23,961 bases of DNA from Tubiluchus corallicola (Eukaryota; Priapulida; Priapulimorpha; Priapulimorphida; Tubiluchidae). The DNA lies in assembly GCA_030141605.1 (NCBI GenBank), contig JAQGDQ010001829.1:1-23961 (forward strand). Reading direction: 5' to 3'. Numbering within the stretch: the stretch's first letter is position 1; each line of letters opens with the position of its first letter. The notes under the pieces are model-generated. The model searched no databases. It had not been told where the DNA came from and worked only from the letters and a program-made list of their open reading frames with translations. Shown here in pieces: positions 1 through 10,744 of the stretch. The translations under genes and the position numbers were made by a program.

Positions 1-90
1 AGAGAGAGAGAAAGAACGAATGAACGAAAGAAACAAAGGAAAGAAGGAACAGAGAGGATGAAAGAGAGAAAGAAAGAGTTGTTGTTCTGT
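1..90. repeat. Purine-rich microsatellite (GA/GAAA)
   Basis: Degenerate AG, GAAA and GAAC tracts at the window edge. No coding content. Confidence 0.85.
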
Positions 91-690
91 TAATCCTGTA
101 GATAATAGACAATATGAAATAAATTCTAATGTAGTTAATTTAAATTCAAGAATGTTAGGTACGATTTTGCAGGAGTGAATATTTGCCAAAGAAATCGTAA
201 CTCCGTGACCTGGGTCAAGGTCATGCTTTTGGATTTTTTAGCTTCAAAAGTATGATTGGTTAATTTGGATCAGCTCATTTTAACCTTTAGTTGGCACTTC
301 AGTTAATCTGACGAAAAAATAAGACATGTGCAAAATTTACCAATGTCACTACATCCTTTGATGTCACAAAAATGCACCAAACAAGCATGAAAATTTTGTG
401 GTGACCTCGTGTCATGATAGAGGTCAAAATTCGCCAAAAGTCTCAACCCAAAGCATGCACAGACAGTCATGCTTAAAGTAAGTCAGTCACGAAGCCTGTT
501 TTCTTTTTACTAAGTAACTACCTAAGAAGAAAGGCATCTGCACAGGATATTACAACAGGTCAGAGGTCAACGTCTCGGAAATGCAACGTCGTGACATCTG
601 CGCAACACACGTCATCACATGTCGCTGGAAAATTAGGGAGACCCAACATGATTAGGTTCATGGACTAGTGTAAGGGATTAGGGTTACAGA
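91..690. other. Non-coding stretch with AGGTCA-like half-sites
   Basis: No gene seen. TGACCT/AGGTCA half-sites occur at 206-211, 218-223, 402-407, 421-426, 557-562 and 564-569; the last two form a direct repeat with one-base spacing. This could be a receptor-binding region or part of an old repeat. Confidence 0.4.
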
Positions 691-855
691 GGGGGGAAGA
701 GAGCGAGTGAGAGAGAAAGAGAAAAAGAGGGAGTGCGAGGACGCGAGAGTGAGAGTGAGAGAGAAGGAAAGCGAGAGCGGAAGCGAGCGAGAGAGAGAGA
801 GAGAGAGAGAGAGAAAGATTGAGAGAGAGCGGGAAAAAAGCGAGACACACACACA

Positions 856-905
<50 letters not shown>
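691..905. repeat. (GA)n microsatellite with short (CA)n core
   Basis: GAGA tracts interrupted near 845-856 by ACACACAC. Open frames on both strands here are only Ser/Leu or Arg/Glu translations of the repeat. Confidence 0.95.
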
Positions 906-1077
906 AGTAAAAAATAAATAGCAATACTCTGTTGATGGGAGCTGCCAGAAGTATCATAAAAATGCCTTAGCGACCCGTTAAGTAGCTTCAGTGTAAATTC
1001 GGATCATGTGTCGTCTGCCGGGATTCAAAATTATTCAGAATTTTGAGAGAATCCCGCAAACTTAAACACGTCCATAG

Positions 1078-1081
<4 letters not shown>

Positions 1082-1135
<54 letters not shown>
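1082..1135. repeat. (AG)27 microsatellite
   Basis: Uninterrupted AG dinucleotide tract of about 54 bp. Confidence 0.97.
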
Positions 1136-1139
<4 letters not shown>

Positions 1140-1639
1140 ATAAAAAAATCGTCCCATTTACAGACTACTCCTACGTGAATTATCAAATACGTAAATCAGC
1201 TTTGTTCTCAGTGAAAACAGTCAAGGACTGCTCAGCACTTTTCCAGCAGCTATGATAAACATGGACGCAGTGACACATTTTGGCTGATAAACGTCAACTA
1301 ATTCTCTTTATAAGTGACAGCCAAACAATGTGCGTCAACAGAGTCAAACAGACCAGTGTCACAATCCTGACTACGCGTAAAAACCTAAAAGCTTTAACTG
1401 ATAAACAAACGGAAATCCGGTATTCTAGAGAGTCTCCCACCTCATCTGTATCTTGACGCTGAATTGCCCGATCCAATGTTGGCTGAACATACTACTTAGA
1501 ATGTAGGTAGGTCATCTATAATTATACTAAGCTTATTAACTAAACAAACAACGTTAAAGGAAAGCTGGGTGATTTTTCACATCCCACACCTTCTTGAAGT
1601 ACGCTAAAAAGTACACATTTTAACACCTACGATAATGCC

Positions 1640-2060
1640 AAATCCCTTCTGATAATTAAATTATAGGTTAAAAACTTAATTAATGGCCGTCGTGCCGAAC
1701 TAGTGATGACATCATAAAGAAACGTATTTTTTAACAGCACAAAACACTCCACTCTCACATGAGATTGTGAATTTGTGCATTACGTCACAACCGAACTCCT
1801 CTAAATTGAGAAGAACCAGAACCTATTTTTTGTGCAGTGTGTTTCCAAGATGCAGGCGTTAGTGCCCATCTAACTAGTGAATGGCGTAACAGCGAAGAAC
1901 TAGCCGTTTGAACACAAAATTGCGTTTCTGTGTTAATAATTTGGGTTTCATATCTGCTAACCCTAACCCTAACGCAAAAATCATGCTTAAGAAATAGTAT
2001 GGTCCATTTCATTTTATAGGGTACGTAGATTGTTTAGACTAATAGCTTAATATTTGCTGT
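1640..2060 (+). repeat. Dispersed repeat, copy A
   Basis: Shares long blocks, in the same order and orientation, with 12360-12890: CTTAATTAATGG, TGATGACATCA, GTGCATTAYGTCACAA, then the AGGCG...TCTAACTAGT block, GCRAAGAACTA and GTAGATTGTTT. Divergence is high and small indels are present, so both copies are old. No terminal repeats or coding potential were recognised, and the class is unknown. Confidence 0.75.
1957..1973. repeat. Short interstitial telomere-like repeat (CCCTAA)
   Basis: About 2.8 copies of CCCTAA, the metazoan telomere unit, inside dispersed repeat copy A. It is absent from copy B, so it was gained or retained only here. Too short to indicate a chromosome end. Confidence 0.6.
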
Positions 2061-2464
2061 GGTTTTCCTTTTAACCATTTTCAGGAAGGTTCCAGATTAA
2101 AATTTCTCTTTTAAGCATCAACTGCTAGTGATGTTGAGATAACGCCACTCTCTGAATTTATTTCATGAAGAAATTTTAGGGAAAACAATAACAGCATTCC
2201 CCAATCAAAGCAACTAGTTTCTAACAAAATACGTTCAGTCGTAGAATATATAGTATTGAGGCATGTACGATAGGTTTAATTGTAGATGTTACAGCCTTTA
2301 TAACAACAAAACTCTTAATACATTTGTATGTCTATCGAGCAATACATTATCTATTAAATAATACGTTTTTAAAATCATTATCAAAAAGTCCAATTCACAA
2401 TGTTATTTATTTAGTAAGGAGATAGGACAGTGGGTAAGAGGATAGCTAAGGGGTGACCGTGTGT

Positions 2465-2525
2465 GCACAGCTGTCGAAGTTAAGCAACACTGCAGCTGTT
2501 CAGTGAATCGATGATAGTTGTCTAG
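2465..2525 (+). repeat. 5S rRNA-like segment, possibly from a 5S-derived SINE
   Basis: TCGAAGTTAAGCAAC (2474-2488), followed by CTGTTCAGT and a GATGATAGTTG stretch, resembles the internal part of 5S rRNA (GGAAGTTAAGCAAC, CTGGTCAGTACTTGGATGGGTGAC). Neither 5S end is recognisable, so this is a fragment at best. It could be a SINE head. Confidence 0.3.
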
Positions 2526-2679
2526 GTATACTCTCACTGTCACGGTCCGGTTTTATTCGAAATTTACATTTTTGTACTTGAAATCCAGTAAGGCTGCACA
2601 GACTGAAAGTGTCAATAACTGAGGGAAACTTAAAAAAATACAAAATCCAGCAAATGCTGCATCCACACGTAGTCCAAAA

Positions 2680-2860
2680 ACTTGGTGAAAGGCGACGCAG
2701 TGGCGAGACTTTCATTGAAACTGCATGGAGTACCGCAAGGAATCACGCTTGACCCTTTGCTTTTTCTGATCTACATTAATGACCTACTCTTTTACTGATT
2801 TAAATGCACGTGGTTCTTTTGCTGATAGTAAAGCTTTTCCTTATTGACTTTACAACATCA
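2680..2860 (+). pseudogene. Non-LTR retrotransposon reverse transcriptase relic
   Basis: One frame reads LHGVPQGITLDPLLFLIY then INDLLFY and a stop. The motif is the RT fingerprint GVPQGSxLGPLLFLIYINDL of CR1/Jockey-type LINEs. Shortly after, in a different frame, FADSKAFPY corresponds to the catalytic FADDT block; its second Asp is replaced by Ser. A stop, a frameshift and a lost catalytic residue mark it as dead. No flanking endonuclease or 3' tail was identified. Confidence 0.7.
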
Positions 2861-3734
2861 TTTCAACAGAGAACTAGCAAAAATGGTAAATAGGTGAAAG
2901 AGAACAAAGAAAGAGAACAAGAGTCAGTTACTACATAAAGGGAAAGTGTAAAGTCGTTATGTTAATCAAAAATTAGCTACAAACTTTTCACGGCAAGGTC
3001 TCTCTCTGTAAGCTTCTTTTTTTTTACAGAAAATGGACTTAAAACAAAATGCTCCAAATTATAATCAAAATAACACAGACAGCAACTAAGCTGTATTGTT
3101 TTCTATGTATACGTCTTGAACAGTCTGCTTGACATTTCGTAGCAATGGTTGTATAAGTAATTAAGTAAGTAAGTAGGTAAGGAGATATTATACAATGCCA
3201 CCCTAAAGTTTTCACACTAAAAGTACGTGTACATCTTGTTTCCGTGATTTAGTCGTTGCCAACTTGTTACGTCAAAAGTTGAAGTGCCATTTTTTCTCAG
3301 GAAGCTTATCAAAATTTGATCTAATTACAATTTTTATAACAACTTAACAAGGTAATGTATTGGCCAAAGTTTCTCAAGATTATTGCTCAAAACTACGTCT
3401 GCTACACCTACTTTTGGAATGTCGTTTAAAACTCATTTTGTTTCTTGCTCACATTACTATGCTCTCGGCAACTACCAACATCAGTCTAACGGAAATTGAC
3501 GGGAGAATTCGAAAATAATTTAAACACAGCAAAGTGGCTGCGTATATAGGAAGGGTAAACACATCTCTGAACAGAGGAGATTACGAAAATAGGTGACATA
3601 CATTATGCTTATCTACGTGAAGCCAGTATCTACGTGCGCAGGTTGGGGAAGGGAAGCGCTTCCCAAGCAGAAAATTGCAGTCGCTCATCTATTTTGCTCA
3701 TTTTATGAGAGAGACCGTTTGACTGGCAGATCAC
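2861..3734. other. Non-coding stretch, nothing recognised
   Basis: AT-rich with frequent stops in all frames. The only local structure is a short palindrome, GGGAAGCGCTTCCC, near 3648-3664. Confidence 0.5.
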
Positions 3735-5326
3735 GTGTAACTAAAGCAATGCTTGTAAACTGAGTAACTAAAGCAATACTTGTAAACTGAGTAACTAAAG
3801 CAACACTTGTAAACTGAGTAACTAAAGCAACACTTGTAAACTGAGTAACTAAAGCAATACTTGTAAACTGTGTAACTAAAGCAATACTTGTAAACTGAGT
3901 AGCTAAAGCAATACTTGTAAACTGAGTAACTAAAGCAATACTTGTAAACTGAGTAGCTAAAGCAACACTTGTAAACTGTGTAACTAAAGCAATACTTGTA
4001 AACTGAGTAACTAAAGCAATACTTGTAAACTGAGTAACTAGAGCAATACCTGTAAACTGTGTAACTAAAGCAATACTTGTAAACTGAGTAACTAAAGCAA
4101 TACTTGTAAACTGAGTAACTAGAGCAATACTTGTAAACTGTGTAACTAGAGCAATACTTGTAAACTGTGTAACTAAAGCAATACTTGTAAACTGAGTAAC
4201 TAAAGCAATAGTTGTAAACTGTGTAACTAAAGCAACACTTGTAAACTGTGTAACTAAAGCAATACTTGTAAAAAGTGTAACTAAAGCAATACTTGTAAAC
4301 TGTGTAACTAAAGCAATACTTGTAAACTGTGTAACTAAAGCCACACTTGTAAACTGAGTAACTAAAGCAACACTTGTAAACTGTGTAACTAAAGCCACAC
4401 TTGTAAACTGTGTAACTAAAGCCACACTTGTAAACTGTGTAACTAAAGCCACACTTGTAAACTGAGTAACTAAAGCATTACTTGTAAACTGAGTAACTAA
4501 AGCAACACTTGTAAACTGAGTAACTAAAGCAACACTTGTAAACTGAGTAACTAAAGCAATACTTGTAAACTGAGTAACTAAAGCAATACTTGTAAACTGA
4601 GTAACTAAAGCAAAACTTGTAAATTGAGTAACTAAAGCAATACTTGTAAACTGTGTAACTAAAGCCACACTTGTAAATTGAGTAACTAAAGCAACACTTG
4701 TAAACTGTGTAACTAAAGCAACACTTGTAAACTGAGTAACTAAAGCCACACTTGTAAACTGTGTAACTAAAGCAACACTTGTAAACTGAGTAACTAAAGC
4801 CACACTTGTAAACTGAGTAACTAAAGCAACACTTGTAAACTGTGTAACTAAAGCAATACTTGTAAACTGAGTAACTAAAGCATTACTTGTAAACTGAGTA
4901 ACTAAAGCAATACTTGTAAACTGTGTAACTAAAGCAATACTTGTAAAATGAGTAACTAAAGCCACACTTGTAAACTGAGTAACTAAAGCAACACTTGTAA
5001 ACTGTGTAACTAAAGCAATACTTGTAAACTGTGTAACTAAAGCAACACTTGTAAACTGAGTAACTAAAGCAATACTTGTAAACTGTGTAACTAAAGCAAC
5101 ACTTGTAAAATGAGCAACTAAAGCAATACTTGTAAACTGAGTAACTAAAGCAATACTTGTAAACTGAGTAACTAAAGCAACACTTGTAAACTGTGTAACT
5201 AAAGCCACACTTGTAAACTGAGTAACTAAAGCAATACTTGTAAACTGTGTAACTAAAGCAATACTTGTAAACTGAGTAACTAAAGCAATACTTGTAAACT
5301 GAGTAACTAAAGCAATACTTGTAAAC
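3735..5326. repeat. 27-bp minisatellite, 59 tandem copies
   Basis: The unit contains GTAACTAAAGCAATACTTG followed by TAAACTGA. The first GTAAC is at 3737 and the last at 5303, a distance of exactly 58 x 27, so there is no net indel over 1.6 kb. Variants concentrate at a few sites (CTGAGTAAC/CTGTGTAAC; CAATAC, CAACAC, CCACAC). The minus strand is open for over 500 codons as a nine-residue repeat ALVTQFTSI, but there is no ATG, and a TAA lies upstream of the array in that frame. I treat it as non-coding. Confidence 0.97.
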
Positions 5327-6594
5327 GTAAGTTTATACCGAGAGAGGAGAGTGGTGAAGAAAAAGACCTTTTGGCAGTAAAATTACTAAAACCTATTCGT
5401 ACAATTAATTTCGGTGAAATATATATATATATATGTATATCAACAGTGGGTGGGTCAAATAGTTGAGTAGTGACAGTATATATATATATATATATACTTA
5501 TATAATCACCCCATCTACAACTCGAAATATTGCACCATTCTCGACAATCTATAATTTATATCAAACGAAATGTCTGGATCTAATGCTTTACAATTTGGGT
5601 TTAGTTTTTGAATCGGGGCAACCGAGAGGAACGGACGTGGGACGGGTGAAAAACCTGCAAAAACTTGCACCTCTTATGTCTTGTGACAGCCTCAGCAAAA
5701 TGATTTTGCTGACAACAATTAAGCGCGTCATAGATTTCCGTGGGAGCGTTCCAGGAAACGGAACCCGGAACTACACAATCCAGGGGAGTTGTTTTAAGAA
5801 AAAGTCTGTCTCGCCTTGTAACCTTGTAGAACAGACAAAAAGTGAAAAAAAAACAGATAAAAGTTTAATTGTGGCCAGAAAAAGGCATCCTAGCAAGAAT
5901 GTAACCGCTACTACATATTTGACGTTGGCACGTCAGTGTTACCGTATAAATGCGTCACAGCCTACACGTTGAAGGCTATATTACTGCTGTACGTGAAATT
6001 TAACACGAAAAATAAAAATAATTAAGAAATCTTTCTTTATTAAAGAATTGCACACGATAACAGAGGTACAGCAAAAAAACTAATAGACTACCTTGATTCC
6101 TAAATGTTATTATACCGATAAGCGTACAATAAAATATCCACGAACGCCATACTTTTACAAAAACATCACAAAATAGAAATAAAACAGCATTGAAACGAAA
6201 AAATAAACCTCGTTAGATTACCACTGCAGAAATCTGCGTATTACTAGATGTGGAGGTATATCTTGAATGCACAGCCCACTGATTGTATAACACAAAACAC
6301 ATTTAACAGTGAAGGCAATCAAGTTATGAAGAGGTGTATTATTAGATCCTCTTACGCCTACATTTATTATGAAAGAGTTACATTACAAAACAGCTACATC
6401 ATACCATACTTAAGTGAATCTATATTTTCTATTACCAATAATTCTATACAATTCTGTAGTAGTCTGAACTTAGAACTAAGTATTATATAATGCTATTAAA
6501 AGACAAGGCAAAGACAAAACAGCATAGCTACTGTGTCAGGTTTTGTCTAACATTCTTCTAAAACAATAATTCATAAAAAAAAACATTTTAATTT
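5327..6594. other. Non-coding stretch with two short AT microsatellites
   Basis: (AT)n at about 5418-5434 and (TA)n at about 5477-5497. A 169-codon open frame at 5463-5972 has no recognisable domain, starts inside the TA repeat and has no splice or homology support. No gene called. Confidence 0.5.
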
Positions 6595-6740
6595 ATTATG
6601 AACATTATCCATACAAGCAGAGAGGATTATCATCATGAACACAATATGAACATTATCCATACATGCAGAGAGGATTACCATCATGAACACAATATGAACA
6701 TTATCCATACAAGCACAGAGGATTATTATTATAAAAACAA
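6595..6740. repeat. 48-bp tandem repeat, about three copies
   Basis: AACATTATCCATACA recurs at 6601, 6649 and 6697. Units also share GCAGAGAGGATTA and CATGAACACAA; the third is truncated and diverged. Confidence 0.9.
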
Positions 6741-7389
6741 TAGTGTCAAACTGCAGGAAAAGTTGACATTATAAGTCTATGCAAATATCCACACATGTAT
6801 TATTTAAGTTTAGCTAAAAATTTGGGTGCTAAGCGAGGTTGGCATTATAAAGGGGGTGGGATGACAGTAGTTAGGCGCATTAACGTTCATTAACGGATAA
6901 TTACACGTTGCAAAAAATTCTTGCTTGCTTCTTTAGAAGAGGCAGATGAAGCCACACACACACACAAGAGCAGAAAACTTTGTTTCTTGAGATAAACTTT
7001 CACTGTCTGCAAGATATGAGTATCCTATAGGCTAGTACAGGTTGAAGCCAAGGCCCCTTCAAGCTTGGGAGGCCACCAAGCTTTGGTAACATTTTGTAAA
7101 GTCTGTTTTTTCACTGCGGTTGTGTTGCAATAAGTTTACTTCAAACTATGTAAATGTGGCTAAAATATATAACAAGTACAAAAATATTCGAAACGGGTGC
7201 GGGCTATTAGAGGTGACTGCCTGAGGGGGTCATATAATTTCTTTACCCAAGAAGATCGTAATCCGGCCATGGCTGCATGTTCATCATATCATTCGGTCAA
7301 CATAAAATCTCATATCAGTAAATTTTCCACCGCTTACATCACAAAAACACTAGTTTTTTATCTAATGAGCCTCTTAAATGTAGCATTCA
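6741..7389. other. Non-coding stretch, nothing recognised
   Basis: No gene seen. A block near 7232-7268 (ATAATTTCTTTACCCAAGAA, GATCGTAATCCGG) recurs diverged at 8837-8873, which suggests another old dispersed repeat. Confidence 0.45.
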
Positions 7390-7854
7390 TTAACCCTTTC
7401 ATACCCGTTGTATCCCGTGGGATACGAGAATATTTTCTGCCTTTAAAATTAATAAAATTTTAAAACTGACAGTCATTTGATCTGTTAATAGTTATTTTGA
7501 TATAAGCCAATAACAATAGACTAAAAATTGTGATAAAATGGCAAACTAGAAAATCTACATGGCACAAAAAACTCTGCAAGGTACAGTACTTTAGAGACGA
7601 CTTTGTACAGATCAGCGTAGCGTGCATACTAAATGTCTTAAATACTTTAAAAAATTATCAGCAGTTGCAAAATGAAGTACATTTTATGCTTCCATTGAAT
7701 CTCAATGTATCCCGTGGGATACAGGCTATATTTAGCACGCGGGCACAGGTAGAAAAAAAAATTATGTGTAAACAAGATGGACATACTGAACAAAAGTACC
7801 AAGCCAAAAAAAATTCCTCTTATTGAAAAAATAATTTGGGACTGAAAGGGTTAA
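7390..7854. mobile_element. piggyBac-like MITE flanked by TTAA
   Basis: Twelve-base inverted ends TTAACCCTTTCA (7390-7401) and TGAAAGGGTTAA (7843-7854). TTAA is the piggyBac target duplication and CCCTTT a usual piggyBac tip. Two internal copies of the hairpin GTATCCCGTGGGATAC (7-base arms) occur near 7409 and 7708. At 465 bp with no transposase frame it is non-autonomous. Placement in piggyBac rests on termini only. Confidence 0.75.
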
Positions 7855-8233
7855 GAACAAAAGTGACCTGGCTTGCTTGTTTGCATAATAACTCATTTAT
7901 AATTTTCATGAATTCTTAACTCTACAGTACTGCAATTTTATGAGCACACATACTATAGTGGTAAAAACGTTGCTTTAAACACAAAACTGTGGAACATACA
8001 TCATAAAACTAACTACATACGTAAAAATACGCCGTGTGAAAATATTTATGTATATACAATTCTACGTACACTTACTCAATATGAGACATGATTTTTTACA
8101 AAAGAAACACTACTAGTAGCAACTACATATCAGTAATTAATAATATCCTACAATTTAAGAGAAAATAAATCAAAGCTCGTTATTAATGCAGCTGCAATGA
8201 CTCCGCAATTATTCTTCACACTTAATCATTACT
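7855..8233. other. Non-coding stretch, nothing recognised
   Basis: AT-rich spacer between two MITEs, without open frames or repeats of note. Confidence 0.5.
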
Positions 8234-8627
8234 AGGGGTGAGCACTGAACGCTCGAATTCGATTCGAACGAGTTTTTTTAGTTCGAACTCGATTCGAATC
8301 TAAAACTATAGATTCGAATAATTCAGCACTTCAAGCACATATGTTCTTTATAAATAAAACGATTGAAACATCATGCAATTAGCATAATTTAGCTGTGATT
8401 TCTGCACATAATTTTAAACAAATTACTAGTCGTTTTATTGCAGAGCAAAATCTAGTGATATGCATGATCTTTGTAAGACTAATTTTTACTGGTGGTTCGA
8501 AAACTTGTTCGAAAATCGTTCAATCTCAATTCGAATTCGAAACACTGAAGTTCGGTTCGATTCTAATTCGAAAGTCACAAATTCGGTTCGATTCGAATTC
8601 GTTTTCTGGTAGAGAATGCTCACCCCT
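8234..8627. mobile_element. hAT-like MITE, copy 1
   Basis: Ends AGGGGTGAGCA and TGCTCACCCCT are perfect 11-base inverted repeats. The subterminal regions are packed with TTCGAA/GATTCGAAT palindromes. The flanks hold AATCATTA and AATGATTA, a possible 8-bp target duplication with one mismatch. Internal sequence matches 20269-20653. No transposase is encoded. Confidence 0.8.
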
Positions 8628-9477
8628 AATGATTACAAAAACTATTGCTTATTGTTAATTATGTAAAGGTCATTATTGGTTTTTACATTTCATATTATGC
8701 GTAGCATACCAAAATCAACACAAAATTATACCAACTATATGTGCTTATTTAGGTATGTAATACAGTGCCATTTCTTAAAGAATATTTTTACTGATAAACA
8801 AAAGGTACCTGTTCTAGTTTATTTAAAGAGTTTGCAATATAATTTCATTACCCAAAAAGATCATAATCCGGTCAACTATAAGGTCCCGGTAAGTATTTAC
8901 AATGAGTTAAGATTAATCATTTGACCTGGTCTGATTAGTAGTACGTATTTAGTTGCCATGCTTACGTAAATGGCTAAAACTGCCTAAACTTTCGTAAAAA
9001 ACATTTGACCTTTGAAAAGATTAAAAACAAATAACACCGACAAACAATAACAGCTACAGGAGTTACTACGACAAAGTTTGGTACAAACACTAACATACTT
9101 TACAAAAAATTACCTTGTCTTATTATGAATATTATTGATACCAACACGGGGGTTAAATTAACATTGACAGCGTATATAAATTAACAATCAGTTGACGGCA
9201 TTAAAAGTTGTACTACTAGAAGAACTTAAGACTTAATTTTTATAGGCAAAGAAAAAATGAGTGTTTGTTTGCTAGAGTTAATTTCGACCATTAATCAAAA
9301 TCTGATAAACTAAGTCAAAAGTTTCTAGTTATATTTCTGCTTGTAACTCTTAGTGGGCAAAACACAATCTCACAAATCCTGCAAATATTTTAACAAAGCA
9401 CAGTACACTAAATGAAACAGCAAACCAAGACAAAAAAACCAACCGTGACCGTGCTTGGCAATAAAATTGTCCACTTT
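8628..9477. other. Non-coding stretch, nothing recognised
   Basis: AT-rich, without a supported gene. It includes the diverged partner (8837-8873) of the block at 7232-7268. Confidence 0.45.
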
Positions 9478-9497
9478 TCTCTCTCCACTTCCTCTCT

Positions 9498-9534
<37 letters not shown>

Positions 9535-9754
9535 TTCTCTCTCTCTATCTCTATCTCTCTCTTTCTCTCTCTCTCCCTCTCTCTCACACACACACTCTCT
9601 CTCTCTCTCTCCCTCACACACGCTCTCTCTCTCTCTCCCCCTCTCTCTCTCTCTCTCTCCCTCTCTCTCTCTCTATTTCTCTCTCTCTCACACACTCTCT
9701 CTCTCCCTCTCTATCACACACACACACACTCTCTCTCTCTCTCTCTCTCATTCA

Positions 9755-9785
<31 letters not shown>

Positions 9786-9803
9786 TTTCTCTCTCTTTCA
9801 TTA
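9478..9803. repeat. (CT)n microsatellite with (CA)n islands
   Basis: Long CT tract with repeated CACACACA inserts. Open frames on both strands are artefacts of the dinucleotide. Confidence 0.95.
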
Positions 9804-10019
9804 TTTTTGGTGATAACACAATTAGGCAGTGATTAAAACGTGTCACCTTACTGACACACACAAGGCAAATAAGTCAGAATGAATTTGCATCACTTAACAT
9901 TCGTAACTTTACATGCTGGCAAATTACAAAATGAGTTCAACGATTATTTTTCAAGCCTGCAATTAACTATATTCTGATACCAAACATGAAAAATGGGAGA
10001 AGTAAAAAAGTTGAAATGA

Positions 10020-10095
10020 AACTGGATTTGAACTAGGAACCTTCTGCTTATAAGACAGCAGAAGATAACTCACTACATAAAATTGAGCCTTTCCT
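10020..10095 (-). repeat. tRNA-derived SINE-like fragment
   Basis: On the minus strand, TTCTGCTGTCTTATAAGCAG, then AAGG and TTCCTAGTTCAAATCC resemble a tRNA anticodon arm followed by a B box (GTTCAAATCC). A recognisable A box and a paired acceptor stem are lacking, so it is not a functional tRNA. A decayed SINE head is the best reading. Confidence 0.4.
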
Positions 10096-10229
10096 AATCC
10101 AATAAACATTAGAAATTTAACACCTATTACTGATAAGATTTCCTATTTATGGAATCACTAAATATATTTTAATTTTTCGTTAAATATTTAATTTTAATTA
10201 ACTATTCCAGGGTTGCAATTCAAACTGTA

Positions 10230-10450
10230 AGACTAAAGTGGCTTTAGGTTGTGAGAAACATCCAACGTATTTCAAGTATAGTAGTTGTTGACTTACCCCC
10301 CCAACCATGACCCCCCGACAGATTGTTGTAAGGCGAATTAGATGTAAGTTGGACTCTTATACTACAGGGATGAGAATGACAAATTGCAAAAAACTCTGAA
10401 ACAGCTGAGAGGTTTGGGGGCCAAGGGGGGCGAAACCCCCTTGAAGCTAG
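10230..10450. repeat. Repeat debris with G/C runs, copy 1
   Basis: Contains GTAGTTGTTGACTTAC (10281-10296), then GAATTAGATGTAAGTTGG (from 10335), CAGGGATGAGAA (10365-10376) and a G-run/C-run hairpin (about 10411-10442). All three words recur between 10856 and 11088 in changed order or orientation. Confidence 0.6.
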
Positions 10451-10744
10451 CAACAAATTGCAATTTTGTGACCATAGAGAACCTCTAAGTGGACTTGAAA
10501 TATCAATGACCTTGTTTCATGCATAATTTAAAATACCCAACTATCAAGGATACATGATACCTAATTGTCTCAAAAACGCCTAAGTACTGGCCACTCCTAT
10601 GCAAAAGTATATAAAAACTGTCTGCAATTGACTCAAATAACTCCGCACAATTGATTCTATATTTTTATACATAGAGATATACACGTGGTTACACTGATGT
10701 ATGTGATGTAAACAAAGTGACGGCCTGCCAACTAGCGGTCAGCT

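Noticed and set aside
1957-1973. Chromosome end or telomere
   Set aside because: Fewer than three CCCTAA units, embedded in ordinary sequence on both sides.
3703-5208. 501-codon open frame on the minus strand
   Set aside because: It is the translation of the 27-bp minisatellite, starts inside the array without ATG, and upstream in that frame a TAA appears before any start. Kept as a finding, not a gene.
5463-5972. 169-codon plus-strand frame
   Set aside because: Starts within a TA microsatellite, shows no domain, and has no supporting splice sites.
8395-8658. 87-codon plus-strand frame
   Set aside because: Lies almost wholly within the hAT-like MITE and has no domain.
10020-10095. Functional tRNA gene on the minus strand
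   Set aside because: No paired acceptor stem and a weak A box; only the anticodon-arm-like hairpin and B box are visible.
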